Source of the DNA: Clostridiales bacterium
GTDB lineage: Bacteria; Bacillota; Clostridia; Lachnospirales; Lachnospiraceae
Assembly: GCA_012523775.1 (NCBI GenBank)
Contig: JAAYTK010000004.1
Location: forward strand, 1-43,900
Length of the DNA stretch: 43,900 nucleotides
Direction: 5' to 3'
Shown here: one piece after another, positions 1 to 7,479 of the stretch
Layout of the letters: each line of letters opens with the position of its first letter
How positions within the stretch are numbered: the stretch's first letter is position 1
Notes under the pieces: model-generated
The model's database searches: none
Told to the model about the DNA's origin: nothing
What the model saw: the letters and a program-made list of their open reading frames with translations, nothing else
Program-made: the position numbers and the translations under genes

Positions 1-73
1 AACACTCTTCATCATCTTGACTTCGCGCCTATTGCCCCAGACATAGCGCTTGCCAGGCCCGTGTCTGTCAGTT
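1..73. other. Edge segment of different composition next to broken uxaB
   Basis: By my count this stretch is about 53% G+C, clearly richer than the gene beside it. It should encode the continuation of tagaturonate reductase, but the reading frame stops at 74-76. On the minus strand, one base out of the uxaB frame, it reads open to the window edge and includes the peptide GPGKRYVWGNRREVKMM, which I cannot place. It could be the end of an inserted element, an assembly junction or a repeat. No terminal inverted repeat is visible because the window ends here. Confidence 0.35.
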
Positions 74-790
74 TCATACCCATAGACCAAACAGCTCGCC
101 ACATACAATCAACTTGTCCTGATATCCTGTGCGGTTCAGGAATTCCTCTGCCTCATCATGGGGATAACCTGTTATTATTCTGTCCACAAGGGTATTACAA
201 AATATACAGCATTCCTTAATCCATTCGACGAATCCCATATCGAGACTCCACTTATTTGCCAGCTTAAATACACACTCTTTAAGGACCTTCCCATTATTCT
301 CTATCAGCTCACACGGCAGAATTATAAGCCCCTTATCCTTATCTCCCTTAAAATGCGTATATCTTTCATATAATAATTTGGTCAGCTTTCCCGGGAAAGA
401 CTTAGGTGGCCTATTCTCATAGCAGTCCGTATCATCATAAACGATTCCCGCCTCCGTGGTATTGGAAACAATAAATCTCAGGGATTCCAGCCTTGCATAG
501 CTCATATAGTACTCATAATCCTCATATGAACACAGGGCACCACTGATACTTCTGATAATCCTGTCGGTTATCTTAGGCTTTCCATTCTCGAGTCCTCTTA
601 AGGATACTCTGTACCGGTATTCCTGCTTATGAAAGTTTACCAAGCTTCCGTATGAGATCGGCTTAACGATAACAATTTTACCGTTAAACACCTCCTCCTC
701 ATTAGCTATATCTATCATATAATCCACGAAGCCCCGTAAAAAATTGCCCTCCCCATATTGCAGTATCTTAACAGGTCTGTCTTTTGACAT
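74..790 (-). CDS. uxaB: Tagaturonate reductase (altronate oxidoreductase), truncated
   Basis: The enzyme belongs to the mannitol dehydrogenase family and reduces D-tagaturonate to D-altronate with NADH in galacturonate catabolism. Seen: 238 residues starting with the cofactor-binding signature GEGNFLRGFVDYMID (about residues 14-28), then a Rossmann-type domain with IVSNTTEAGI near residue 107. The ATG at 790 has GGAGG eight to ten bases upstream. Family members are about 480 residues, so only the N-terminal half is present. The protein stops after GLWV, where relatives continue with IEG, and the C-terminal substrate domain is missing. It is divergent from the GH4 gene, which would supply galacturonate. 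The truncated product is probably inactive unless the break is an assembly artefact. The family call is firm; the state of the gene is uncertain. Confidence 0.8.
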   Translation of the reverse strand: MSKDRPVKILQYGEGNFLRGFVDYMIDIANEEEVFNGKIVIVKPISYGSLVNFHKQEYRYRVSLRGLENGKPKITDRIIRSISGALCSYEDYEYYMSYARLESLRFIVSNTTEAGIVYDDTDCYENRPPKSFPGKLTKLLYERYTHFKGDKDKGLIILPCELIENNGKVLKECVFKLANKWSLDMGFVEWIKECCIFCNTLVDRIITGYPHDEAEEFLNRTGYQDKLIVCGELFGLWV

Positions 791-1091
791 TGTAATTACC
801 TCCGCCTGTCGATATATTTATAATAATTGTAACTTTTCTTACATTTTAAATCAATCGATGTTGTTGACCATATTGGTATCAATTCAAACAATATTGATTA
901 TTTTTCTAAAATTTAATATTATAACCCTGTGATTCTACTTAAATATCATTATATATATAATCAATATAGATTGAATTTTAGTCAAAAAAGCGAAATATTA
1001 TAGTAGTTTTCAGCGCAACTTTAACTTATAATCTTTATATACATAGATAAGAATTAAAACTATTTTGATATATAGAAACGAGGGTATGGAC
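791..1091. promoter_or_regulatory. Divergent control region between uxaB and the GH4 gene
   Basis: About 300 bases, very AT-rich, with no credible gene. It must hold the promoters of both flanking genes. It contains several TCAA/TTGA half-sites, including ATCAAT at 878-883 and its inverted copy ATTGAT at 893-898, plus the motif at 851-865 that recurs in front of the importer operon. I could not assign a single -35/-10 pair with confidence because many TATAAT-like hexamers are present. Confidence 0.5.
851..865 (+). promoter_or_regulatory. Candidate operator shared with importer promoter
   Basis: TCAATCGATGTTGTT here matches TCAAACGATGTTGTT on the minus strand at 8936-8950 at 14 of 15 positions. 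Both copies sit upstream of genes for the same predicted pathway. Outer half-sites TCAA and TTGA flank the core. A binding site for the AraC regulator at 2511-3371 is the simplest reading, but this is inference. Confidence 0.45.
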
Positions 1092-2477
1092 ATGATTTAT
1101 AACGACAAAAAGGTATCCGACATTCAAATTGCTTACATCGGAGGCGGCTCCATGGGCTGGGCTTGGACCTTCATGGCTGATTTATCTTTAGAAGATAAAA
1201 TCAGCGGAACCATACGCCTTTTTGATATTAATCAAGAGGCCGCAAAGAGAAATGAGGTTATCGGTAATTCGCTAAGTGCCGATCCGAAACGGGTAGGCAA
1301 GTGGTCATACACAACCTCAGGCTCTCTACAGGAAGCATTAAGCGGTGCCGATTTTGTAGTAATATCTATACTCCCCGGAACCTTTAATGAGATGCGTTCC
1401 GATGTACATACTCCGGAGAAATACGGTATATACCAGCCCGTAGGGGACACTACCGGTCCGGGAGGACTGATTCGTGCTCTCAGAACAATTCCCATGTTCG
1501 TTGAGATAGCCGAAGCCGTCAAAAAATATGCTCCGGAGGCATGGGTGATTAATTATACCAATCCATTAGCCTTATGTGTAAATACCCTATATAAGGTGTT
1601 TCCCGAAATCAAGGCTTTTGGCTGCTGTCATGAGGTATTTAACACTCAAAATCTTCTTGCATCCATGTGTAAGGATAAGCTGGGAATAGAACATATAGAC
1701 AGATATGAAATTATAGTCAACGTAATAGGTATTAATCATTTCACTTGGTTTGACCGTGCATCATATCAGGGAATCGACCTTTTCCCATTGTATGAGAAAT
1801 TTGCGGATGAACATTTTGAAACCGGATATCCTAAGAATTATGACGGATATCTAACCGATGTATTCACATGCAGTCATAAGGTAAAGTTTGATTTGTTCAG
1901 AAAATACGGTCTTATTGCCGCCGCTGGTGACAGGCATTTGGCTGAATTCGTACCACCTTACTATATTAAGGATATCGATACGGCTCATTCTTATGGGTTT
2001 ACATTCACCCATGTGGATTACCGTATTCAGGACTTGAAGAATCGTATAGACAGAAGTAAGCGACTGCTAAGCGGCGAGGAATCCCTTGCATACACTCCCT
2101 CCGGTGAGGAAGGCATATTGCTTATCAAGTCATTGGTAGGTCTTAATAGGACCATTAGCAATATCAATCTCCCCAATAAGGGTCAGATATCGAATCTACC
2201 TCTGGGGGCTATGGTAGAGACTAACGCTGTATTCGAAAAGAATCACATCACCCCCGTCTTTGCCGGTTCTCTACCCCATAATATCAAATCTCTGATTGAC
2301 CCTCACATACAGAATCAGGCAGATATATTGGATGCCGGCTTGAATTATAACAGAGATCTGGCTTTAAGAGCGTTCCTAAATGACCCTCTCATGACTATAA
2401 GCGAAAGTGACGGCAAGAAGCTGTTTGAAGAGATGCTGGAGAATACGAAGGCGTATCTACCCTCCGCTTGGTTTTAA
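1092..2477 (+). CDS. lplD: GH4 alpha-galacturonidase
   Basis: This is a glycoside hydrolase family 4 enzyme, using NAD+ and a divalent metal in a redox-assisted hydrolysis. Seen: the N-terminal NAD motif AYIGGGSMGWAW (from about residue 14), TNPLALCVN near residue 157, and GCCHEVF with Cys179 and His180. In GH4 the residues after CH track substrate, and CHEV is the motif reported for alpha-galacturonidases such as Bacillus LplD. The neighbouring uxaB fits, since the released galacturonate would enter that route after isomerisation. An upstream TTG at 1065 is in frame, but the ATG at 1092 has GAGGG (1080-1084) seven bases before it, giving 461 residues, typical of the family. The protein is cytoplasmic (no signal peptide) and probably acts on imported oligogalacturonides or rhamnogalacturonides. 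Activity on another uronoside is possible but less likely. Confidence 0.85.
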   Translation: MIYNDKKVSDIQIAYIGGGSMGWAWTFMADLSLEDKISGTIRLFDINQEAAKRNEVIGNSLSADPKRVGKWSYTTSGSLQEALSGADFVVISILPGTFNEMRSDVHTPEKYGIYQPVGDTTGPGGLIRALRTIPMFVEIAEAVKKYAPEAWVINYTNPLALCVNTLYKVFPEIKAFGCCHEVFNTQNLLASMCKDKLGIEHIDRYEIIVNVIGINHFTWFDRASYQGIDLFPLYEKFADEHFETGYPKNYDGYLTDVFTCSHKVKFDLFRKYGLIAAAGDRHLAEFVPPYYIKDIDTAHSYGFTFTHVDYRIQDLKNRIDRSKRLLSGEESLAYTPSGEEGILLIKSLVGLNRTISNINLPNKGQISNLPLGAMVETNAVFEKNHITPVFAGSLPHNIKSLIDPHIQNQADILDAGLNYNRDLALRAFLNDPLMTISESDGKKLFEEMLENTKAYLPSAWF

Positions 2478-2484
2478 TGTGAAA

Positions 2485-2522
2485 GGGGTTGGTTCATATT
2501 GAACCAGCCCCTAAACTTTTTT
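2485..2522 (+). terminator. Convergent terminator of lplD and araC-type gene
   Basis: A 12-bp stem (2485-2496 with 2502-2513, one mismatch) closes a five-base loop and is followed by a T run at 2518-2522. It lies eight bases after the GH4 stop and overlaps the stop codon of the convergent regulator gene by three bases. It is strong for the plus strand; on the minus strand the T tract is weaker. Confidence 0.8.
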
Positions 2523-3371
2523 ATTAAATTTTTTGCGATATTTTAGCGGTGAAGTTTCCAGAAACTTTTTAAACACCTTTTCAAAGTATGTAATGCTTTC
2601 ATAGCCGACTATATCTGCTATTTCGGTAATATTATACTCTGATTGCTCCAAAAGCTGCTGTGCTCTTTTTATTCTGGTTATATTAATATATTCATTCACC
2701 GTAAAGCCGGTGACTTCTTTAAAGATACGGCTTAAATAGCATTTACTTATATAGAAATCCTCTGCTATATTTGCAAGGGAAATACTCTCATGATAATTCT
2801 CGCTGATAAATTTTGCTATTTCATTTATTTTCTTATATTTTTCTGTCTCTACAGGAGCATTTATAAGGGTTGAATTCTCTCCGGATTTACAGCGGGTCCC
2901 GTAAATCAACAGTTCCGCCAGCTTCATCTTTACTATGAAGTCATAATTAGACTGCTTCATCTTCATTTCCCTTATAATGAAGAATAAGAGTCCCTCTACG
3001 TATTTTTGTCCCGCTTCATTCAGATCTATGATACCATAATTCTTATTAAAGAAGGATGCCACCTCAAAATTATCACATAAATCCAATATAGGACCAATCT
3101 CATCCGCTGATATAAGTATAAGAATCCTGTCATGATAGTTGGAGTTAACCCCTACGGTCTTATGTATCTGATTACGGTCTATGAAGACAAGACTCCCTTT
3201 CTTAACATGATAAATTTGCTTTTCAATAAAATAGTAACGCTCTCCGTTAAGCAAGTAATATATTTCATATTCATTATGAAAATGCTTTTGTATCATGTTA
3301 AAGTCATAATCCCGCTCGATTCGTTCAACCATAATCTGACCAATCGTATCACGAAACAGCACGTTCTCCAT
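2511..3371 (-). CDS. AraC-family transcriptional regulator
   Basis: 286 residues. The N-terminal half looks like a cupin sensor (HFHNEYEIYYLLNGERYYF near residues 31-49, then a HxxG-like segment), as in sugar-responsive AraC proteins. The C-terminal hundred residues carry the double helix-turn-helix, with ISLANIAEDFYISKCYLSRIFK and the second signature ITEIADIVGYESITYFEKVFKK in their usual order. GGAGG precedes the ATG at 3371. It is the last gene of the minus-strand series importer, glycosidase, regulator, so it most likely controls this locus in response to a galacturonide or related sugar. The ligand and the sign of regulation are not visible from sequence. The shared motif at 851-865 and 8936-8950 is its most plausible target. 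Confidence 0.88.
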   Translation of the reverse strand: MENVLFRDTIGQIMVERIERDYDFNMIQKHFHNEYEIYYLLNGERYYFIEKQIYHVKKGSLVFIDRNQIHKTVGVNSNYHDRILILISADEIGPILDLCDNFEVASFFNKNYGIIDLNEAGQKYVEGLLFFIIREMKMKQSNYDFIVKMKLAELLIYGTRCKSGENSTLINAPVETEKYKKINEIAKFISENYHESISLANIAEDFYISKCYLSRIFKEVTGFTVNEYINITRIKRAQQLLEQSEYNITEIADIVGYESITYFEKVFKKFLETSPLKYRKKFNKKV

Positions 3372-3422
3372 GATATCTGTCCTCCAATCTTTGCATCATC
3401 CTATATGTATCCGTATCATTAT

Positions 3423-5525
3423 TTAGTAGGGGTAAGGCTTTATATTCTCGTATTCTACGCTCCAGCTACCGTCTTTTGGAAAGCCCGGAAGCTCAGTATC
3501 ACAACCCAAATAACCAGCCGTCATCATAGCTATGGCAAGAAGCAGCGCTCCGTTTCCCGGTAAGTATACAGGAAGGTCATTCCTTTTTATCTGACAATTG
3601 TGTCCGCTTTGAACATAGTAATTATTCGGGGTATCCATAAGTAGAAGCTCTATGGCAAGCTCGGGTAATCTCAGTCGGGTTGCCGTCATTGCCAACATAG
3701 CAAAATCCCAGCCCCAGGTAGTATCAAAATCCCAGCATTCCATGACCTTGTTTAAAGTTTTTTTAATTATATCCTTATCGGCCCTGTCACTGCATATTAA
3801 CCCATATATGGCTATCATCATAGGGTGATCTTTATTATATTCCTTATAGGTGGCAGGACAATTCTCGTGAGCCAGATATACTCCATCCTTAATCGGAGGG
3901 TCTGCAATGTTATTTGCCACATGCAGCCACTCCTCTGCCTCTTTTGTTCTTTTCATTCTCTTAGCCCATTCGACGGACAATAATAAAGCAAATCTCCAGT
4001 ATTCCACCTCAAATACCGGGTTTAGGGTGCTGCTAGGCTCGTGGTTCTCCTGTGCGGGTATTAAGGGAGGAGTCAGGTCGTATCTATGGGTAGACTCATT
4101 ATACACCACAAAATCAACCATATAGTCCGCCGTCTCCTTAATGAGAATCCAGTAGCTCTCCCATGGCTCGCTGTTTTCTTCAATATATCCACTCTTATAT
4201 AAGAGCTCAAGCATATATATTATATGGGGCTGCTGCCACACCAGAAGTGTCGCTATTGGTGAAGGGCTGTCAATCCCGTCATATGCCACCTGCTTTGGCC
4301 ATTTCGCTCCGCGAAAACCGTTTCTCGCAGCGTTCTCTATAGCCCTTGGCAGTATATTGAGATACCAGTCTAGGCATGGTTTAATCAGCTCAGGATGATT
4401 CCACAAAGACAGATACGCCTGGTGCCATGGATACATCTCCAAATGAAATTTTCCATGCCAACTGTTGCATATCAGTCCTGTCTCCTGGGGTGGCAGATGA
4501 CCACAGCAATTAATTCTTAACTGATACTGCGATAAGATAATTCTTCGTTCCAATTCAAAGGCTCTCTTATCTTTAGACTCATATAATTTAACTATACCTA
4601 CAGTCTCCCAAAACGCTTCCCATCCGCTCCTACTGCTTTCATAGGTTTGATTTACACTTGGAATTTCATGTCTGTTACAGGGGCAATCTTCAGAATTATC
4701 CTTCATGTTATGGCAATAGGTTACAGTAAAAGCCATTCTGCTCTTGTTAAGAGTCTCCATCCTAAAATCATGCTCTGATTTCTGATAAAAGATGGTCCTT
4801 TCATCAAACCTTAGACATGTATAATAGTTGGTTGTATCAAGATTTCTTTCTATGAACACCTGATTATTATCATAATAAATAATCTTACTCGTATGGGCAT
4901 CGTTATTACTCCAGTCAGAACCTGAAATCTCCGGTGAACCATAGGGAAATGCAAGCTGTATAGATAATAAGCCGTCCTTAAGAAGCTCAGACTCCGCCTC
5001 CACTGCTATGGTATCCCGATCAAAATGACAATATGTCTTGACCCTGCATATCTCACCGTGCAGCATAAAGCTGCTTTCTATGACACCCTCGTATAGATTT
5101 AGTGTCTGTTTAACATTATATATATCCTCAGCCTTTATTCTTCCTCTCCTATATAAAAACCCCAGTCTTCCTAAATTGAATTTATGAGGATTTCTCCTTA
5201 GCCAATTATAAACCTCATCATTTCCGGGCTTTTTATCCACGGCGTATGTAACTGTTCTATCGGAACGAACGTATTCTGTCATTTCCAAATCATCCATGGT
5301 ATAGACATCTCTATATTTATTTACAGGCATAGTATGCCATCCCCACTGACTCATTGTACATAATGGGGTAAGATGTTGATTATATTCATAATACAAAGTC
5401 TGCAGGCCTGTAATATCGACCGTAAAAGCAAATTCACCGTTTCCTACACTCAATGGAGACTTATATTCGATATTATCCAGTATCGGATTATGCTTTCCGA
5501 TAAGCATACGCCTGTTAATAGCCAT
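3423..5525 (-). CDS. Six-hairpin (alpha/alpha)6-type glycosidase, specificity unknown
   Basis: 700 residues with no signal peptide, so probably a cytoplasmic glycosidase acting on imported oligosaccharides. Seen: the N-terminal beta-domain signature SPLSVGNGEFAFTVDITGLQ, a central NSWHGKFHLEMYPWHQAYL near residues 350-370 that resembles the W-x-GK-H-x-EM region of GH65/GH95-like six-hairpin enzymes, then GFRGAKWPKQ and LVWQQPHIIYMLELLY. Acidic residues in these segments could be catalytic, but I cannot name them securely. An ATG at 5549 is in frame; the ATG at 5525 is better because GAAGGG lies six bases upstream and the family begins near MAINRR. It follows the two permeases on the same strand. 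A role in removing rhamnose or a uronic acid is inferred from context only. No CAZy family is assigned. Confidence 0.7.
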   Translation of the reverse strand: MAINRRMLIGKHNPILDNIEYKSPLSVGNGEFAFTVDITGLQTLYYEYNQHLTPLCTMSQWGWHTMPVNKYRDVYTMDDLEMTEYVRSDRTVTYAVDKKPGNDEVYNWLRRNPHKFNLGRLGFLYRRGRIKAEDIYNVKQTLNLYEGVIESSFMLHGEICRVKTYCHFDRDTIAVEAESELLKDGLLSIQLAFPYGSPEISGSDWSNNDAHTSKIIYYDNNQVFIERNLDTTNYYTCLRFDERTIFYQKSEHDFRMETLNKSRMAFTVTYCHNMKDNSEDCPCNRHEIPSVNQTYESSRSGWEAFWETVGIVKLYESKDKRAFELERRIILSQYQLRINCCGHLPPQETGLICNSWHGKFHLEMYPWHQAYLSLWNHPELIKPCLDWYLNILPRAIENAARNGFRGAKWPKQVAYDGIDSPSPIATLLVWQQPHIIYMLELLYKSGYIEENSEPWESYWILIKETADYMVDFVVYNESTHRYDLTPPLIPAQENHEPSSTLNPVFEVEYWRFALLLSVEWAKRMKRTKEAEEWLHVANNIADPPIKDGVYLAHENCPATYKEYNKDHPMMIAIYGLICSDRADKDIIKKTLNKVMECWDFDTTWGWDFAMLAMTATRLRLPELAIELLLMDTPNNYYVQSGHNCQIKRNDLPVYLPGNGALLLAIAMMTAGYLGCDTELPGFPKDGSWSVEYENIKPYPY

Positions 5526-5570
5526 CGGCATCCCTTCATTCCAATTCATTATATTATATTTTTGACCGAC

Positions 5571-6419
5571 TTAACCCTTCAGTCCGCTTGTGCTGATACC
5601 CTCTGTCAAATACCTGTTGAAAAACAAAAATATTAAAAATACAGGGATTAAGGATATGGTAGACATAGCAAACATCGCACCGTAATCGGTTCGGGAGGTT
5701 GAATCTGCGAACAATTTAAGAGCAATGGATACAGTATACGATGTGGGTTGACTAAGATATACCAACGGACCCTGAAAATCATCCCATTTCCAGTAGAACT
5801 GAATAATAATTGTGGTTATAACGGAGGGCTTCAACAGGGGTACGATTATCCGGGTAAATATACTGTATCTGCTGCAACCGTCTACAAATGCCGCCTCATC
5901 AAGCTCTCTTGGTATCCCGGCCATGAACTGCATCATCTGGTATATGAAAAATGCCTGTCCCAAAAAATGCGGCAGTAAAAGCGGAATTGGTGACGGAACC
6001 AATCCAAGTTTATTATATATGATATAAGTGGGAATTAAAAGTACCTGTCCCGGTAACAGCATCGTCATAATCATCATCGTGAATAAAAACTTTCTTCCGG
6101 GATATTTTAGCCTTGCAAATGAATACGCTATACATGCAGAGCTGATTACGGTACCAAAGGTCGCTATGCTCGTGATAATTATTGAGTTCCTAAAGTACGT
6201 AGCGAAGCTTATTCCTCCAAAGCCTCTCCATCCTCTTGCGAAGTTTTCCCATCTCCAGTTTGGCGGTACAAGACTCAGTGCACCATTCAGTATCTCTGTA
6301 TTATTCTTCAGAGAACCGGTTATCATCCATAATACCGGATAAACCATGATGAATCCGCCAATCAGAACAAGCAAATGATATGTAATATTCGATATTCTTT
6401 TTTTGCTTTTGAGACTCAT
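5571..6419 (-). CDS. Carbohydrate ABC importer permease (LplC/AraQ/MalG type)
   Basis: 282 residues with six predicted membrane helices, the first at about residues 15-35. The cytoplasmic coupling motif is visible as PRELDEAAFVDGCSRYSIFTR near residue 180 (EAA loop, E-A-A-x(2)-D-G). The protein is the second inner-membrane subunit of a sugar importer. GGAGG precedes the ATG at 6419 with normal spacing, and the gene starts 12 bases after the partner permease ends. With 6432-7361 and 7480-8844 it forms a full CUT1-type importer lacking its ATPase, which in this class is often a shared MsmX-like protein encoded elsewhere. The substrate is inferred to be a galacturonate-containing oligosaccharide because of the CHEV GH4 enzyme nearby; LplABC of Bacillus has this arrangement. 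Confidence 0.9.
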   Translation of the reverse strand: MSLKSKKRISNITYHLLVLIGGFIMVYPVLWMITGSLKNNTEILNGALSLVPPNWRWENFARGWRGFGGISFATYFRNSIIITSIATFGTVISSACIAYSFARLKYPGRKFLFTMMIMTMLLPGQVLLIPTYIIYNKLGLVPSPIPLLLPHFLGQAFFIYQMMQFMAGIPRELDEAAFVDGCSRYSIFTRIIVPLLKPSVITTIIIQFYWKWDDFQGPLVYLSQPTSYTVSIALKLFADSTSRTDYGAMFAMSTISLIPVFLIFLFFNRYLTEGISTSGLKG

Positions 6420-6431
6420 AGATCCATCCTC

Positions 6432-7361
6432 CTATTCTTTATCCGATTCATTAAATACCCAGTATTTTGATGATTTAAAGATCAATAACGTAATTATGCT
6501 GATGAAAACCAGCATAATCCAGGACATGGCACTGGCATAACCCATTTTGCGATATGTAAATGCATTGTTATACATGTACAGTGCGTAGAAATTAGTAGCA
6601 TCATTTGGTCCGCCACTGGTGATTACAAAGGCCTGTGTAAATGTCATAAATGCCGAAATAGTCTGCATTACCAGATTATAAAGAATAACCGGGGACAAAC
6701 AGGGCAGTGTAATCTTAAAGAAGGACTTTCTACGGTTAGCACCGTCGATTTTTGCCGCTTCATAATATGTGGTGGGAATTTGCTTTAGACCCGCGGCAAA
6801 TATAATCATACTGGATCCGAATTGCCAAACCGTAAGCAGTATTAGTGGTATTAATGCCACCTTCTGATTACCGAACCATGAAACTCTTCCTATTCCGGCC
6901 ATACCAAGCAGTTGATTAATCAATCCTCTTCTGGAGAACAGCTCCTTCCATACTAAGGTAACGGCGATACTCCCTCCTATCAAGGACGGAACATAATATA
7001 AAGAACGATAAAACCCGGTTAACCTGGTTTTTCGTGTCATAATCATAGCAATAAATAAAGCAAAAATAAGTTTTAGGGGTACAGAGGTAAGAACATATTT
7101 AAATGTAACGTAAACGGAATTCCAAAATCTCTTATCACCCATAAGCGTGATATAATTATTAAGCCCTATCCATGATGCCTTGTTACCTAAGCTATAGTCG
7201 GTAAATGAATAGTAAAAAGAGGATAGTATGGGAACTATCGTAAATCCTAAAAATCCGATAATAAAGGGTAGTGCGAATAAATACCCTGCTGTGGTTTCAT
7301 TATAAATTAAAGCCTTTATCGATGATATTCTTTTGCCGTCAGTGCTCTTGACCTTTTTCAT
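6432..7361 (-). CDS. Carbohydrate ABC importer permease (LplB/UgpA/MalF type)
   Basis: 309 residues with six predicted membrane helices after a basic N-terminus. The EAA loop reads PTTYYEAAKIDGANRRKSFF at about residue 215, ending with LPCLSP. It is the first membrane subunit of the sugar importer and pairs with the product of 5571-6419. AGGAGG sits about ten bases before the ATG at 7361. The gene follows the binding-protein gene after 118 bases that contain a long hairpin, so it is probably cotranscribed but at a lower level. Confidence 0.9.
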   Translation of the reverse strand: MKKVKSTDGKRISSIKALIYNETTAGYLFALPFIIGFLGFTIVPILSSFYYSFTDYSLGNKASWIGLNNYITLMGDKRFWNSVYVTFKYVLTSVPLKLIFALFIAMIMTRKTRLTGFYRSLYYVPSLIGGSIAVTLVWKELFSRRGLINQLLGMAGIGRVSWFGNQKVALIPLILLTVWQFGSSMIIFAAGLKQIPTTYYEAAKIDGANRRKSFFKITLPCLSPVILYNLVMQTISAFMTFTQAFVITSGGPNDATNFYALYMYNNAFTYRKMGYASAMSWIMLVFISIITLLIFKSSKYWVFNESDKE

Positions 7362-7400
7362 CTTTCACGGAGCCTCCTTATTACCACTTTGCTTTTATAG

Positions 7401-7444
7401 ATAGAACTCTTACGCTATACGATACAATAGCATAAGAGTTCTAT
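7401..7444 (-). terminator. Intercistronic hairpin between binding protein and permease genes
   Basis: A 17-bp stem (7401-7417 with 7428-7444, one G-U type mismatch) encloses a ten-base loop. There is no proper T run after it on the minus strand. It is best read as a partial terminator or mRNA-stabilising structure that gives more binding protein than permease, as in the malE-malF arrangement. Confidence 0.7.
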
Positions 7445-7479
7445 ATGTAGTTATTGTTCAGATGTTTGAGTTAAATGAA

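Noticed and set aside
1232-1522. Open frame of 96 codons on the minus strand inside the GH4 gene
   Set aside because: It lies wholly inside a well-supported gene, has no ribosome binding site and the product matches no family I know.
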